Source: Rubrivivax gelatinosus
Lineage (GTDB): Bacteria; Pseudomonadota; Gammaproteobacteria; Burkholderiales; Burkholderiaceae_C
Assembly: GCF_016583785.1 (NCBI RefSeq)
Contig: NZ_NRRU01000005.1
Span: 1-64,000 of the forward strand
DNA length: 64,000 bases
Direction of reading: 5' to 3'
The notes under the pieces are model-generated. The model saw only the letters and a list, made by a program, of their open reading frames with translations, searched no databases and had not been told where the DNA came from. Made by a program: the position numbers and the translations under genes. Of the stretch, positions 8,237-16,350 are shown piece after piece (position 1 is the first letter of the stretch; each line of letters opens with the position of its first letter).

Positions 8237-8311
8237 ATGCGTTCCTTCGCCTATTTCTTTGCGTTCTTCTGGTTCTCGCCCCGTCCGGCGGCTGGAGAGG
8301 CAAACGCGTAG
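8237..8311 (+). CDS. Phe/Tyr/Trp-rich leader peptide of aroG
   Basis: A 24-codon reading frame (ATG 8237, TAG 8309-8311) encodes a peptide whose residues 4-13 read FAYFFAFFWF: six Phe plus Tyr and Trp in ten codons. It lies just upstream of an intrinsic terminator and then aroG (first step of aromatic amino acid synthesis). The composition resembles the E. coli pheA leader peptide, whose ribosome stalls on Phe codons during starvation. This strongly suggests transcription attenuation of aroG by charged tRNA-Phe. No ribosome-binding site is visible, which fits leaderless translation. It is too short to be called by usual gene finders. Confidence 0.8.
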   Translation: MRSFAYFFAFFWFSPRPAAGEANA

Positions 8312-8343
8312 ACGCAACGCACCCGAACCCAGAAAACCGCCGG
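8285..8343 (+). promoter_or_regulatory. Candidate antiterminator pairing in the aroG leader
   Basis: CCGGCGG at 8285-8291, inside the leader peptide frame just after the Phe run, is the exact complement of CCGCCGG at 8337-8343, the left arm of the terminator. It is identical to the terminator's right arm (8349-8355). The two pairings are mutually exclusive, as needed for an attenuator switch. A second possible helix is TTGCGT (8259-8264) with ACGCAA (8312-8317). The structures were found by eye, not folded. Confidence 0.55.
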
Positions 8344-8363
8344 CAGCCCCGGCGGTTTTTTTT
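8336..8363 (+). terminator. Intrinsic terminator (attenuator) before aroG
   Basis: ACCGCCGG (8336-8343), a five-base loop CAGCC, then CCGGCGGT (8349-8356) form a perfect 8-bp stem ending in eight T residues. It lies 25 bases after the leader peptide stop and 32 bases before the aroG ATG, so it would end transcription before aroG unless the upstream antiterminator forms. Confidence 0.85.
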
Positions 8364-8394
8364 CGCCCGCACCCGATCCACAGGAAGCACCGTC

Positions 8395-9558
8395 ATGAGC
8401 CCGAAATCCGCCGCAGCCGCCGAAGGGCGCTACGCGCTGAGCGAGAAGACCAGCCAGACCGACGACCAGCGCATCCGCGACGTCACGCCGCTGCCGCCGC
8501 CGGACCACCTGATCCGCTTCTTCCCGATCGCCGGCACGCCGGTCGAGACCCTGGTTTCGGGCACGCGGCAGAAGATCCGCGACATCATGGCCGGCCACGA
8601 CGACCGGCTGCTGGTCATCGTCGGCCCGTGTTCGATCCACGACCCGGCCGCGGCGCTTGAGTACGCACGGCGCCTGCGTGTCGAACGCGAGCGCCACGCA
8701 GGCGAGCTCGAGATCGTGATGCGCGTCTATTTCGAGAAACCGCGCACCACGGTCGGCTGGAAGGGCCTGATCAACGACCCCTACCTCGACGAGAGCTTCC
8801 GTATAGACGAAGGCCTGCGCATCGCGCGCCAGCTGCTCGTCGACATCAACCGCCAGGGCGTGCCGGCGGCCAGCGAGTTCCTCGACGTGATCTCGCCGCA
8901 GTACATCGGCGACCTGATCGCCTGGGGCGCGATCGGCGCGCGCACGACCGAAAGCCAGGTGCACCGCGAACTGGCTTCGGGACTGTCGGCGCCGGTGGGC
9001 TTCAAGAACGGCACCGACGGCAACATCAAGATCGCGACCGACGCGATCCAGGCCGCGGCGCGGCCGCACCACTTCCTGTCGGTGCACAAGAACGGCCAGG
9101 TGGCGATCGTCGAGACCCGCGGCAACAAGGACTGCCACGTCATCCTGCGCGGCGGCAAGGCGCCGAACTACGACGCCGCCAGCGTCGCCGCGGCCTGCGC
9201 CGAGATCGAGGCGAGCAAGCTGCCGTGCCGGCTGATGATCGACGCCAGCCACGCCAACAGCAGCAAGCAGCACCAGCGCCAGATCGAGGTGATGCGCGAC
9301 GTCGGCGCCCAGCTCGCCGCCGGCAACCGCTGCATCTTCGGCGTCATGGTCGAGAGCCACCTGAAGGCCGGCGCGCAGAAGTTCAGCGCCGGCAAGGACC
9401 GGGCGGCGGCGCTGGATTACGGCGTCAGCATCACCGACGCCTGCATCGGCTGGGACGATTCGGTCGGCGTGCTCGACGGTCTGGCCGCAGCCGTGAAGGC
9501 GCGCCGCGCTCGGCTTGCCGCCGGGCATCAGCCGGCGCCGGCGGTGCAGGCTCTCTGA
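8395..9558 (+). CDS. aroG: 3-deoxy-7-phosphoheptulonate (DAHP) synthase, class I
   Basis: The 387-residue product is a class I (AroG/AroF/AroH-type) DAHP synthase: LLVIVGPCSIHDP, MRVYFEKPRTTVGWKGL, GARTTESQVHRELASGLS and IDASHANSSKQ are the family's PEP, metal and erythrose-4-phosphate binding blocks. It condenses phosphoenolpyruvate with erythrose 4-phosphate, committing carbon to Phe, Tyr and Trp. It is about 35 residues longer than E. coli AroG, split between an N-terminal extension and an Ala-rich tail. The ATG at 8395 has AGGAAG 9 bases upstream. Control is probably by Phe-specific attenuation (leader at 8237-8363), in addition to feedback inhibition. Confidence 0.95.
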   Translation: MSPKSAAAAEGRYALSEKTSQTDDQRIRDVTPLPPPDHLIRFFPIAGTPVETLVSGTRQKIRDIMAGHDDRLLVIVGPCSIHDPAAALEYARRLRVERERHAGELEIVMRVYFEKPRTTVGWKGLINDPYLDESFRIDEGLRIARQLLVDINRQGVPAASEFLDVISPQYIGDLIAWGAIGARTTESQVHRELASGLSAPVGFKNGTDGNIKIATDAIQAAARPHHFLSVHKNGQVAIVETRGNKDCHVILRGGKAPNYDAASVAAACAEIEASKLPCRLMIDASHANSSKQHQRQIEVMRDVGAQLAAGNRCIFGVMVESHLKAGAQKFSAGKDRAAALDYGVSITDACIGWDDSVGVLDGLAAAVKARRARLAAGHQPAPAVQAL

Positions 9559-9635
9559 GCGGATGTGAGCGTTTGCTCTCTCGTCACCAGGCGCCGCGCT
9601 TGCCGGTGCCCGGGACCGCAGCCCGAGGAGCAGCC

Positions 9636-9926
9636 GTGAAACCCAGCCTCTTGCCGCTGCAGCGCGCCGTCGTCGGCGCGCTGCTGGGCGCCGCGGCCGC
9701 CGTCGTGGCGGCCCAGGACAGCCCGCACCCGCCGGCCGACCCGGTGCGTGCCGCCTACGACCGCGCCGACACCGACCGCGACGGCAGGCTCTCGCGCGCC
9801 GAAGCGGCGCGGCTGCCGACCGTCGGCAGCAAGTTCGAGCAATACGACGAGAACCGCGACGGTTACCTGAGCTTCGAGGAATACCGCACCGGCTTCCCGG
9901 TGACGGTCAGCCGGCCTGGCGCCTGA
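9636..9926 (+). CDS. Small secreted or periplasmic EF-hand calcium-binding protein
   Basis: The 96-residue product has an N-terminal signal peptide or anchor (hydrophobic Ala/Val core to about residue 26, VAAQ) and two EF-hand loops: DTDRDGRLSRAE and DENRDGYLSFEE. Both have Asp/Asn at positions 1, 3 and 5 and Glu at position 12, so both should bind calcium. The start is GTG at 9636 preceded by GAGGAG. Such small EF-hand proteins in Gram-negatives are calcium sensors or buffers in the periplasm. Neighbours (aroG, a glycolate oxidase-type gene) give no functional hint. Confidence 0.8.
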   Translation: MKPSLLPLQRAVVGALLGAAAAVVAAQDSPHPPADPVRAAYDRADTDRDGRLSRAEAARLPTVGSKFEQYDENRDGYLSFEEYRTGFPVTVSRPGA

Positions 9927-9962
9927 GGCGCTCGCTGCGTCGGCTGACTTCGCCGCCGCTCC

Positions 9963-9968
9963 TAGAAT
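9963..9968 (+). promoter_or_regulatory. Probable -10 element of the FAD-linked oxidase gene
   Basis: TAGAAT stands out in GC-rich sequence 55 bases before the chosen GTG start (10023) and 9 bases before an in-frame ATG at 9978. No clear -35 was seen. Confidence 0.4.
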
Positions 9969-10022
9969 GCCGGGCCCATGGTTTTGTGGCCGCGGCCCCG
10001 CGCCACGCACGAGGAGAAGGCC

Positions 10023-11441
10023 GTGAGCGCCCTGACCCACGATGGCGCGGCAAGCGCGCCGCGCAGGCCCCTGCCCGAGGCGATGAGCGTCGCGCTGCAG
10101 GCCTTGTTCGGCCCGCGCCTGAGCAGCGCCGAAGCCGTGCGGCTGCAGCACGGCCGCGACGAGTCGCCGTTTCCGACGACACCGCCCGACGCCGTGGTGT
10201 TCTGCGAAACCACAGAGGAAGTGGCGGCTGTCGTCCGGCTGGCTGCCGAGCACCGCGTGCCGGTGATCCCCTACGGAGCCGGTTCCTCGCTCGAAGGCCA
10301 GCTGCTGGCGGTGCAGGGCGGCGTCAGCATCGACCTGTCGCGCATGACGCGCATCCTGCGCATCGCCGCCGAAGACCTGACGGCGACGGTCCAGGCCGGC
10401 GTCACGCGCGAGCAGCTGAACGCCGAGCTGCGTTCGCTGGGCCTGTTCTTCCCGGTCGATCCGGGCGCCAACGCGTCGATCGGTGGCATGGCCGCGACAC
10501 GCGCCAGCGGCACGAACGCGGTGCGCTACGGCACGATGCGCGAGAACGTGCTCGCGCTCACGGTCGTCACCGGCCGCGGCGAGGTCGTGCGCACCGGCAC
10601 ACGGGCGCGCAAGTCGGCCGCGGGCTACGACCTGACGCGGCTGTTCGTCGGCAGCGAAGGCACGCTGGGCGTGATGACCGAGATCACCGTGCGCCTGTAT
10701 CCGCTGCCCGAGGCGGTGAGCGCGGCGGTCTGCCACTTCGCCGACGTCGCCTCGGCGGTGCGGGCGACGATCCAGACGATCCAGCTCGGCGTGCCGATCG
10801 CACGCTGCGAGCTGCTGGACGTGAACGCGGTGCGCGCCGTCAACCGCCAGTCGGGGCTGGCGCTGCGCGAGGCGCCGATGCTGCTGATGGAGTTCCACGG
10901 CAGCCCCGCGGGCGTGAAGGAGCAGGCCGAGGCGGTGCAGGCGATTGCCGCCGAACTCGGCGGCGAGGACTTCGAGTGGGCGAGCACGCCCGAAGAACGC
11001 AGCCGGCTGTGGGCGGCGCGCCACCGCGCCTACTTCGCCGGCCTGCAGCAGCATCCCGGCACACGCTCGGTGACGACCGACACCTGCGTACCGATCTCGC
11101 ACCTGGCCGAGATCGTCGAAGCCTCGGTCGCCGACGCCGAGGCCTCGGGCCTGCCCTACTACATCGTCGGCCACGTCGGCGACGGCAACTTCCACCTCGC
11201 CTATCTGGTGAAGGACGGCGACGCGGCCGAGCGTGCGACGGCCGAAGCGATGAGCGAACGCATGGTGCGGCTCGCGATCGCGCTCGAAGGCAGCTGCAGC
11301 GGCGAACACGGCATCGGCCTGCACAAGATCGGCTTTCTCGAGGAGGAAGCCGGGCCCGGCGGTATCGCGCTGATGCGCGCGATCAAGCAGGCGCTGGACC
11401 CGCTGGACATCCTGAACCCGGGCAAGATCTTCCTGCGCTGA
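10023..11441 (+). CDS. FAD-linked oxidase, GlcD / D-lactate dehydrogenase (cytochrome) family
   Basis: The 472-residue product has an N-terminal PCMH-type FAD domain (IPYGAGSSLEGQ, VDPGANASIGGMAATRASG) and the C-terminal cap of the FAD-linked oxidase C family, including YYIVGHVGDGNFHLAYLV and GEHGIGLHKIGFL. It oxidises a 2-hydroxyacid, probably D-lactate or glycolate, passing electrons to the respiratory chain. glcE/glcF partners are absent, which favours a single-subunit D-lactate or D-2-hydroxyacid dehydrogenase. GTG at 10023 was preferred to ATG 9978 because GAGGAG lies 6 bases before it. It is convergent with spoVR. Confidence 0.9.
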   Translation: MSALTHDGAASAPRRPLPEAMSVALQALFGPRLSSAEAVRLQHGRDESPFPTTPPDAVVFCETTEEVAAVVRLAAEHRVPVIPYGAGSSLEGQLLAVQGGVSIDLSRMTRILRIAAEDLTATVQAGVTREQLNAELRSLGLFFPVDPGANASIGGMAATRASGTNAVRYGTMRENVLALTVVTGRGEVVRTGTRARKSAAGYDLTRLFVGSEGTLGVMTEITVRLYPLPEAVSAAVCHFADVASAVRATIQTIQLGVPIARCELLDVNAVRAVNRQSGLALREAPMLLMEFHGSPAGVKEQAEAVQAIAAELGGEDFEWASTPEERSRLWAARHRAYFAGLQQHPGTRSVTTDTCVPISHLAEIVEASVADAEASGLPYYIVGHVGDGNFHLAYLVKDGDAAERATAEAMSERMVRLAIALEGSCSGEHGIGLHKIGFLEEEAGPGGIALMRAIKQALDPLDILNPGKIFLR

Positions 11442-11472
11442 GCACCCGCGCGACAGGCCCGGCGCACCGGGT

Positions 11473-13029
11473 TCAGGCCGGCGCGGTGACGCTCCAGCGT
11501 TTGGTGACGTCGCTGCGCCCGTTGACGCTCTCCAGGTGCACCGCAAAACCCCAGAGCCGGGCGACGTGTTTCAGGACCTCGTTCGCGCTCTCGTGCAGCG
11601 GCCGGTCGTTGTGCTGGAAGTGGCGCAGCGTCAACGAACGGTCGCCGCGCAGGTTGACGTTCCAGACCTGGATGTTGGGCTCGCGCGTGCCCAGGTCGTA
11701 CTGGTGCGAGAGGGATTCGCGCACGCGCCGGTAGCCGGCTTCGTCGTGGATCGCGCTGATCTCGAGTTCGTTCTGCTTCTCGTCGTCGAGGATGGTGAAC
11801 AGCCGCAGGTCGCGCATCAGCTTGGGGCTCAGGTACTGGCCGACGAAGCTCTCGTCCTTGAAGTTGCGCATCGCCTGGTCGAGCGCCGGCAGCCAGGGCG
11901 TGCCGGCGATCTCGGGGAACCACTGGCGGTCCTCGTCTGTCGGCTTCTCGCAGATGCGCTGGATGTCGTTGTACATCGCGAAGCCGAGCGCGTACGGGTT
12001 GATGCCGCTGTAGGCGCGGTGGCCGACCGGCGGTTGGTAGATGACGTTGGTGTGCGACTTCAGCCACTCGATCATCACGCCGTCGGTCAGGTAGCCGTCG
12101 TCGTACATCTGGTTGAGCAGCTTGTAGTGCCAGAAGGTGGCCCAGCCTTCGTTCATCACCTGGGTCTGGCGCTGCGGATAGAAGTACTGGGCGACCTTGC
12201 GCACGATGCGCACGATCTCGCGCTGCCAGGGTTCGAGCAGCGGCGCGTTCTTCTCGATGAAGTACAGCAGGTTCTCCTGCGGCTCTTCGGGGAAACGTTT
12301 GTTCTCGGCCGCCGGCGAGTCCTTCTCGGCGCGCCGCGGCAGCGTGCGCCACAGGTCGTTGACCTGCTGCTGCACGTAGGCCTCGCGGTCCAGGCGCTCG
12401 GCCAGTTCCTGCGCCAGCGACTTGCGGCTGGGCCGGCGGTAGCGGTCGACGCCGTGATTGGCGAGCGCGTGGCAGCTGTCGAGAAAGGTCTCGACCGCGT
12501 CCAGGCCGTGTTTCTCCTCGCACTTGGCGACATAGTCCTTGGCGTAGACCAGGTAGTCGATGATCGACGACGCGTCGGTCCACATCCGGAACAGGTAGTT
12601 GCCCTTGAAGAAGCTGTTGTGGCCGTAGGCGGCATGGGCGATGACGAGCGCCTGCATCGCCATCGTGTTCTCCTCCATCAGGTAGCTGATGCAGGGGTTG
12701 GAGTTGATGACGATCTCGTAGGCCAGGCCCATGTGGCCGCGCTTGTAGTTCTTCTCGGTGGAGATGAACTCCTTGCCGTAGCTCCAGTGGCGGTAGTTCA
12801 CCGGCATGCCGACCGACGCGTAGGCGTCCATCATCTGCTCGGCGGTGATGATCTCGAGCTGGTTCGGGTAGGTGTCCAGGCCGAAACGCGCCGCGGTCGC
12901 GCGGATGATCGCGTGGTACTTGTCGACCAGCTCGAAGGACCAGTCGCTAGGCCCCGGCAGCGCCTCGCCCGGGCGTTCGGCGATCGGGATCGGCTCGGTG
13001 AGCAGCGTGCGTGCGCTTGCGTGTCTCAT
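11473..13029 (-). CDS. SpoVR family protein (YcgB-like)
   Basis: The 518-residue product matches the SpoVR/YcgB family along its length: WSFELVDKYHAIIRA near the N-terminus, GHMGLAYEIVINSNPCISYLMEEN, AYGHNSFFKGNYLF, MNEGWATFWHYKL with clustered His/Glu, and GINPYALGFAMYNDI. The ATG (13029) overlaps the yeaH TGA as ATGA. It completes the conserved prkA-yeaH-spoVR trio found across proteobacteria and linked to nitrogen starvation, stationary phase and stress. The biochemical role of SpoVR is unknown; the conserved HxxE/H-rich segments suggest a metal site (inference). Confidence 0.93.
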   Translation of the reverse strand: MRHASARTLLTEPIPIAERPGEALPGPSDWSFELVDKYHAIIRATAARFGLDTYPNQLEIITAEQMMDAYASVGMPVNYRHWSYGKEFISTEKNYKRGHMGLAYEIVINSNPCISYLMEENTMAMQALVIAHAAYGHNSFFKGNYLFRMWTDASSIIDYLVYAKDYVAKCEEKHGLDAVETFLDSCHALANHGVDRYRRPSRKSLAQELAERLDREAYVQQQVNDLWRTLPRRAEKDSPAAENKRFPEEPQENLLYFIEKNAPLLEPWQREIVRIVRKVAQYFYPQRQTQVMNEGWATFWHYKLLNQMYDDGYLTDGVMIEWLKSHTNVIYQPPVGHRAYSGINPYALGFAMYNDIQRICEKPTDEDRQWFPEIAGTPWLPALDQAMRNFKDESFVGQYLSPKLMRDLRLFTILDDEKQNELEISAIHDEAGYRRVRESLSHQYDLGTREPNIQVWNVNLRGDRSLTLRHFQHNDRPLHESANEVLKHVARLWGFAVHLESVNGRSDVTKRWSVTAPA

Positions 13030-14315
13030 GCCGCCTGCGCCCCTTCCTTCTTGAACAGGTCGCGGAAGACCGGGTAGATCTGGTCGGCGCTGGTGGCCTT
13101 GCGCATCGCGAAGTGGCGGTTGGCGGCCTGCAGCTGGGTGTATTCCTCCCAGAGGTTCTGCTCTTCCTCGGCCACCTGGACGTAGGCGTAGTAGCGCACC
13201 AGCGGCAGCAGCTTGTCGCCCAGCAGCTCGCGGCAGCGGCCGCTGTCGTGGTGCCAGTTGTCGCCGTCGCTGGCCTGGGCGCCGTAGATGTTCCACTCGC
13301 TCGGGCTGTAGCGCGCGCGGATGATCTCTTCCATCAGCACCAGCGCGCTCGACACCACGGTGCCGCCGGTCTCGCGGGCGTGGAAGAAGTCGTGTTCGTC
13401 GACCTCCTGCGCCTGCGTGTGGTGGCGGATGAAGACGAGTTCGATCTTGTCGTAGTGCCGCGTCAGGAAGAGGTAGAGCAGGATGAAGAAACGCTTGGAC
13501 AGCTCCTTGCGCGCCTCGTCCATCGACCCCGAGACGTCCATCAGGCAGAACATCACCGCCTTGCTGGTCGGCACCGGCACGCGCACGCGGTTGCGAAAGC
13601 GCAGGTCAATCGGATCCAGGTAGGGGATGCGCTCGATCCTGGCGCGCAACAGCGCGATCTCCTCCTCGAGCGCCTTGATCTCGCCTTCGCCGGCCAGATC
13701 CCCGGGCTGGACTTCAGCTTTCAGCGTCGCCAGCCGCTCCTCGAGTTCGCGCAGACCACGCCGCGAGGCCGCGCCGATCGCGATGCGCCGGCCGATCGCC
13801 CCGCGCATCGAGCGCACGACGTGCAGGTTGTTCGGCGTGCCGTCGTTGGTGAAGCCGGCGCGGTGGCTCTTCCACTCGGGCACCTCGGCGAGCTGGGTGC
13901 GCACCAGGTGCGGCAGCGCCAGGTCCTCGAAGAAGACCTGCATGAACTCTTCCTTGGACAGCGCGAAGACGAAGTCGTCCTCGCCTTCGCCCTGGTCGCT
14001 GGCCTGGCCGCTGCCCGACCCGCCACCCGCGCCGCCGCCCTTCGGACGTTCGATGCGGTCGCCGCGGATGTACTCCTGGTTGCCCGGATGCACGATCTCG
14101 CGCACCCCGCCCTGGCCGTGGCCGAACACCGGCTCGGACAGGTCCTTCTTCGGGATGTGGATCTCCTCGCCGCGTTCGATGTCGCGGATGCCGCGGCCGT
14201 CGATCGCACGTTTGACCGCCTCGCGGATCTGGTCCTTGTGGCGGCGCAGGAAACGCTCGCGGTTGCCGATCGACTTGTTCTTGCCGGCGAGCCTGCGGTC
14301 AATGATTTGCTGCAT
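13026..14315 (-). CDS. yeaH: YeaH/DUF444 family protein with von Willebrand A domain
   Basis: The 429-residue product is a UPF0229/DUF444 protein. N-terminal DRRLAGKNKSIGNRERFLRRH, a Gly/Ser/Gln linker near 92-110, a coiled-coil-like stretch (about 195-230) and a C-terminal vWA domain with MIDAS motif DVSGSM at 260-265 are visible. It partners genetically with the PrkA kinase (YeaG) and SpoVR. In E. coli yeaGH is expressed under nitrogen limitation from a sigma-54 promoter. The vWA domain suggests a metal-dependent protein-binding adaptor for the AAA-type kinase. Translationally coupled to spoVR; 112 bases separate it from prkA, containing a repeat-like element. Confidence 0.93.
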   Translation of the reverse strand: MQQIIDRRLAGKNKSIGNRERFLRRHKDQIREAVKRAIDGRGIRDIERGEEIHIPKKDLSEPVFGHGQGGVREIVHPGNQEYIRGDRIERPKGGGAGGGSGSGQASDQGEGEDDFVFALSKEEFMQVFFEDLALPHLVRTQLAEVPEWKSHRAGFTNDGTPNNLHVVRSMRGAIGRRIAIGAASRRGLRELEERLATLKAEVQPGDLAGEGEIKALEEEIALLRARIERIPYLDPIDLRFRNRVRVPVPTSKAVMFCLMDVSGSMDEARKELSKRFFILLYLFLTRHYDKIELVFIRHHTQAQEVDEHDFFHARETGGTVVSSALVLMEEIIRARYSPSEWNIYGAQASDGDNWHHDSGRCRELLGDKLLPLVRYYAYVQVAEEEQNLWEEYTQLQAANRHFAMRKATSADQIYPVFRDLFKKEGAQAA

Positions 14316-14349
14316 CCTCGGCCTCAGCCTATGCGATCAAGCTTCCCGC

Positions 14350-14425
14350 CGCGGATCCGGCTTCGCCGGGCCGCAGGCGGACGGCCCCCTTGGGGGGTAG
14401 CGAGCGAAAGCGAGCTCGGGGGCAC
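14350..14425. repeat. REP-like palindromic intergenic element
   Basis: The prkA-yeaH gap holds a compact set of hairpins: CCGGC-TTC-GCCGG (14357-14369), CCCCC-TT-GGGGG (14385-14396) and GAGC-N8-GCTC (about 14403-14418), ending in GGGGGC. The string resembles a dispersed intergenic element I recall from Burkholderiales genomes (GGATCCGG... then CCCCCTTGGGGGG then AGCGAGCG). Only one copy is in this window, so dispersal is recall, not observation. It could act as an mRNA processing or stability element between cistrons. Confidence 0.5.
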
Positions 14426-14427
14426 CA

Positions 14428-16350
14428 TCAGCTACTCTTTCTGACGCGCAGGTACCACTCGCACAGCAGCCGCACCTGCTTGGGCGTGTAGCCCTTGGCG
14501 ACCATGCGGGTGACGAAGTCCTCGTGCTTCTTGGCTTCGTCGGCGCTGGCCTTGGCGTTGAAGCTGATGACCGGCAGCAACTCCTCGGTGTTCGAGAACA
14601 TCTTCTTCTCGATCACGGTGCGCAGCTTCTCGTAGCTGGTCCAGACCGGGTTCTTGCCCTGGTTGTTGGCGCGCGCACGCAGCACGAAGTTGACGATCTC
14701 GTTGCGGAAGTCCTTCGGGTTGGCGATGCCGGCGGGTTTCTCGATCTTCTCGAGTTCGCCGTTGAGCGCGGCGCGGTCGAAGACCTCGCCGGTGTCGGTG
14801 TCGCGGTACTCGTGGTCCTGGATCCAGTAGTCGGCGTAGGTGACGTAGCGGTCGAAGATGTTCTGACCGTATTCGGAGTAGCTCTCCAGGTACGCGGTCT
14901 GGATCTCCTTGCCGATGAACTCGGCGTACTTCGGCGCCAGCAGTTCCTTGATGAATCCGGTGTACTTCTGCTCGAACTCGGCCGGGAACTGCTCGCGCTC
15001 GATCTGCTGCTCCAGCACGTACATCAGGTGCACCGGGTTGGCGGCAACTTCGGTGCTGTCGAAGTTGAAGACCTTGGACAGGATCTTGTAGGCGAAGCGC
15101 GTCGAGACGCCGCTCATGCCTTCGTCGACGCCGGCGTAGTCGCGGTACTCCTGGTAGCTCTTGGCGCGCGGGTCGGTGTCCTTCAGGTTCTCGCCGTCGT
15201 AGACCAGCATCTTGCTGAACAGCGACGAGTTCTCGGGCTCCTTCAGCCGCGTGAGGATGGCGAACTGGCTCATCATCTTCAGCGTGCCGGGCGCGCAGGT
15301 GGCCTGGGCCAGCGACGAGTTGCGCAGCAGCTTCTCGTAGATCTTGACCTCTTCGCTGACGCGCAGGCAGTACGGCACCTTGACGATGTAGATGCGGTCG
15401 AGGAAAGCCTCGTTGTTCTTGTTGTTGCGGAAGGCCTTCCACTCGCTCTCGTTGCTGTGCGCGAGAACGACGCCGTCGAAGGGGATCGCGCCGAAACCTT
15501 CGGTGCCCTTGAAGTTGCCTTCCTGGGTGGCCGTCAGCAGCGGGTGCAGCACCTTGATCGGCGCCTTGAACATCTCGACGAACTCGAGCAAACCCTGGTT
15601 GGACAGGCACAGGCCGCCGGAATAGCTGTAGGCGTCGGGGTCGTCCTGGGAGTAGGTCTCGAGCCGGCGGATGTCGACCTTGCCGACCAGCGAGCTGATG
15701 TCCTGGTTGTTCTCGTCGCCCGGCTCGGTCTTGCTGATGCCGACCTGGCGCAGGATGGACGGGAAGCGCTTGACGACCTTGAAGCGGCGGATGTCGCCGC
15801 CGAACTCCTCCAGCCGCTTCACCGCCCACGGGCTCATGATGCGGTTCAGGTAGCGGCGCGGGATGCCGAACTCGCTCTCGAGGATGGGGCCGTCCTCGTC
15901 GGGGTCGAACAGGCCCAGCGGCGACTCGTTCACCGGCGAGCCCTTGATCGCGTAGAACGGCACCTCCTGCATCAGCTGCTTCAGGCGCTCGGCGATCGAG
16001 CTCTTGCCGCCGCCGACGGGGCCCAGCAGATACAGGATCTGCTTCTTCTCCTCCAGCCCCTGCGCCGCGTGCCGGAAGTAGGACACGACCTGCTCGATCG
16101 CGTCTTCCATGCCGTAGAACTCGGCGAAGGCCGGGTAGACCTTGATGATCTTGTTGGCGAAGATGCGCGACAGCCGCGTGTCGTTGCGGGTGTCGATGCT
16201 CGTCGGCTCACCGATCGCGCGGAGCATGCGCTCGGCGGCGGTGGCATAGGCCAGCGGGTTGCGCTTGCACTCCGCGAGGTAGTCCTCGAGCGACAGCTCC
16301 TCCGCACTGAGGCGTTCGTAGCGCGCCTTCAGGTTGCCGATCACGTCCAT
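14428..16350 (-). CDS. prkA: PrkA-family serine protein kinase (YeaG)
   Basis: The 640-residue product has an AAA-like N-terminal domain with Walker A GPVGGGKSS near 110-118 and a C-terminal PrkA kinase domain. It matches YeaG/PrkA by length and by blocks such as ILYLLGPVGGGKS, GIPRRYLNRIMSPW and FDGVVLAHSNESEW. PrkA proteins are AAA+ Ser/Thr kinases or proteases of stress and sporulation pathways. It is the first gene of prkA-yeaH-spoVR. The ATG has AGGAGA just upstream. A canonical sigma-54 promoter 240 bases upstream (16600-16617) suggests NtrC-type nitrogen control, as known for E. coli yeaGH. Confidence 0.95.
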   Translation of the reverse strand: MDVIGNLKARYERLSAEELSLEDYLAECKRNPLAYATAAERMLRAIGEPTSIDTRNDTRLSRIFANKIIKVYPAFAEFYGMEDAIEQVVSYFRHAAQGLEEKKQILYLLGPVGGGKSSIAERLKQLMQEVPFYAIKGSPVNESPLGLFDPDEDGPILESEFGIPRRYLNRIMSPWAVKRLEEFGGDIRRFKVVKRFPSILRQVGISKTEPGDENNQDISSLVGKVDIRRLETYSQDDPDAYSYSGGLCLSNQGLLEFVEMFKAPIKVLHPLLTATQEGNFKGTEGFGAIPFDGVVLAHSNESEWKAFRNNKNNEAFLDRIYIVKVPYCLRVSEEVKIYEKLLRNSSLAQATCAPGTLKMMSQFAILTRLKEPENSSLFSKMLVYDGENLKDTDPRAKSYQEYRDYAGVDEGMSGVSTRFAYKILSKVFNFDSTEVAANPVHLMYVLEQQIEREQFPAEFEQKYTGFIKELLAPKYAEFIGKEIQTAYLESYSEYGQNIFDRYVTYADYWIQDHEYRDTDTGEVFDRAALNGELEKIEKPAGIANPKDFRNEIVNFVLRARANNQGKNPVWTSYEKLRTVIEKKMFSNTEELLPVISFNAKASADEAKKHEDFVTRMVAKGYTPKQVRLLCEWYLRVRKSS

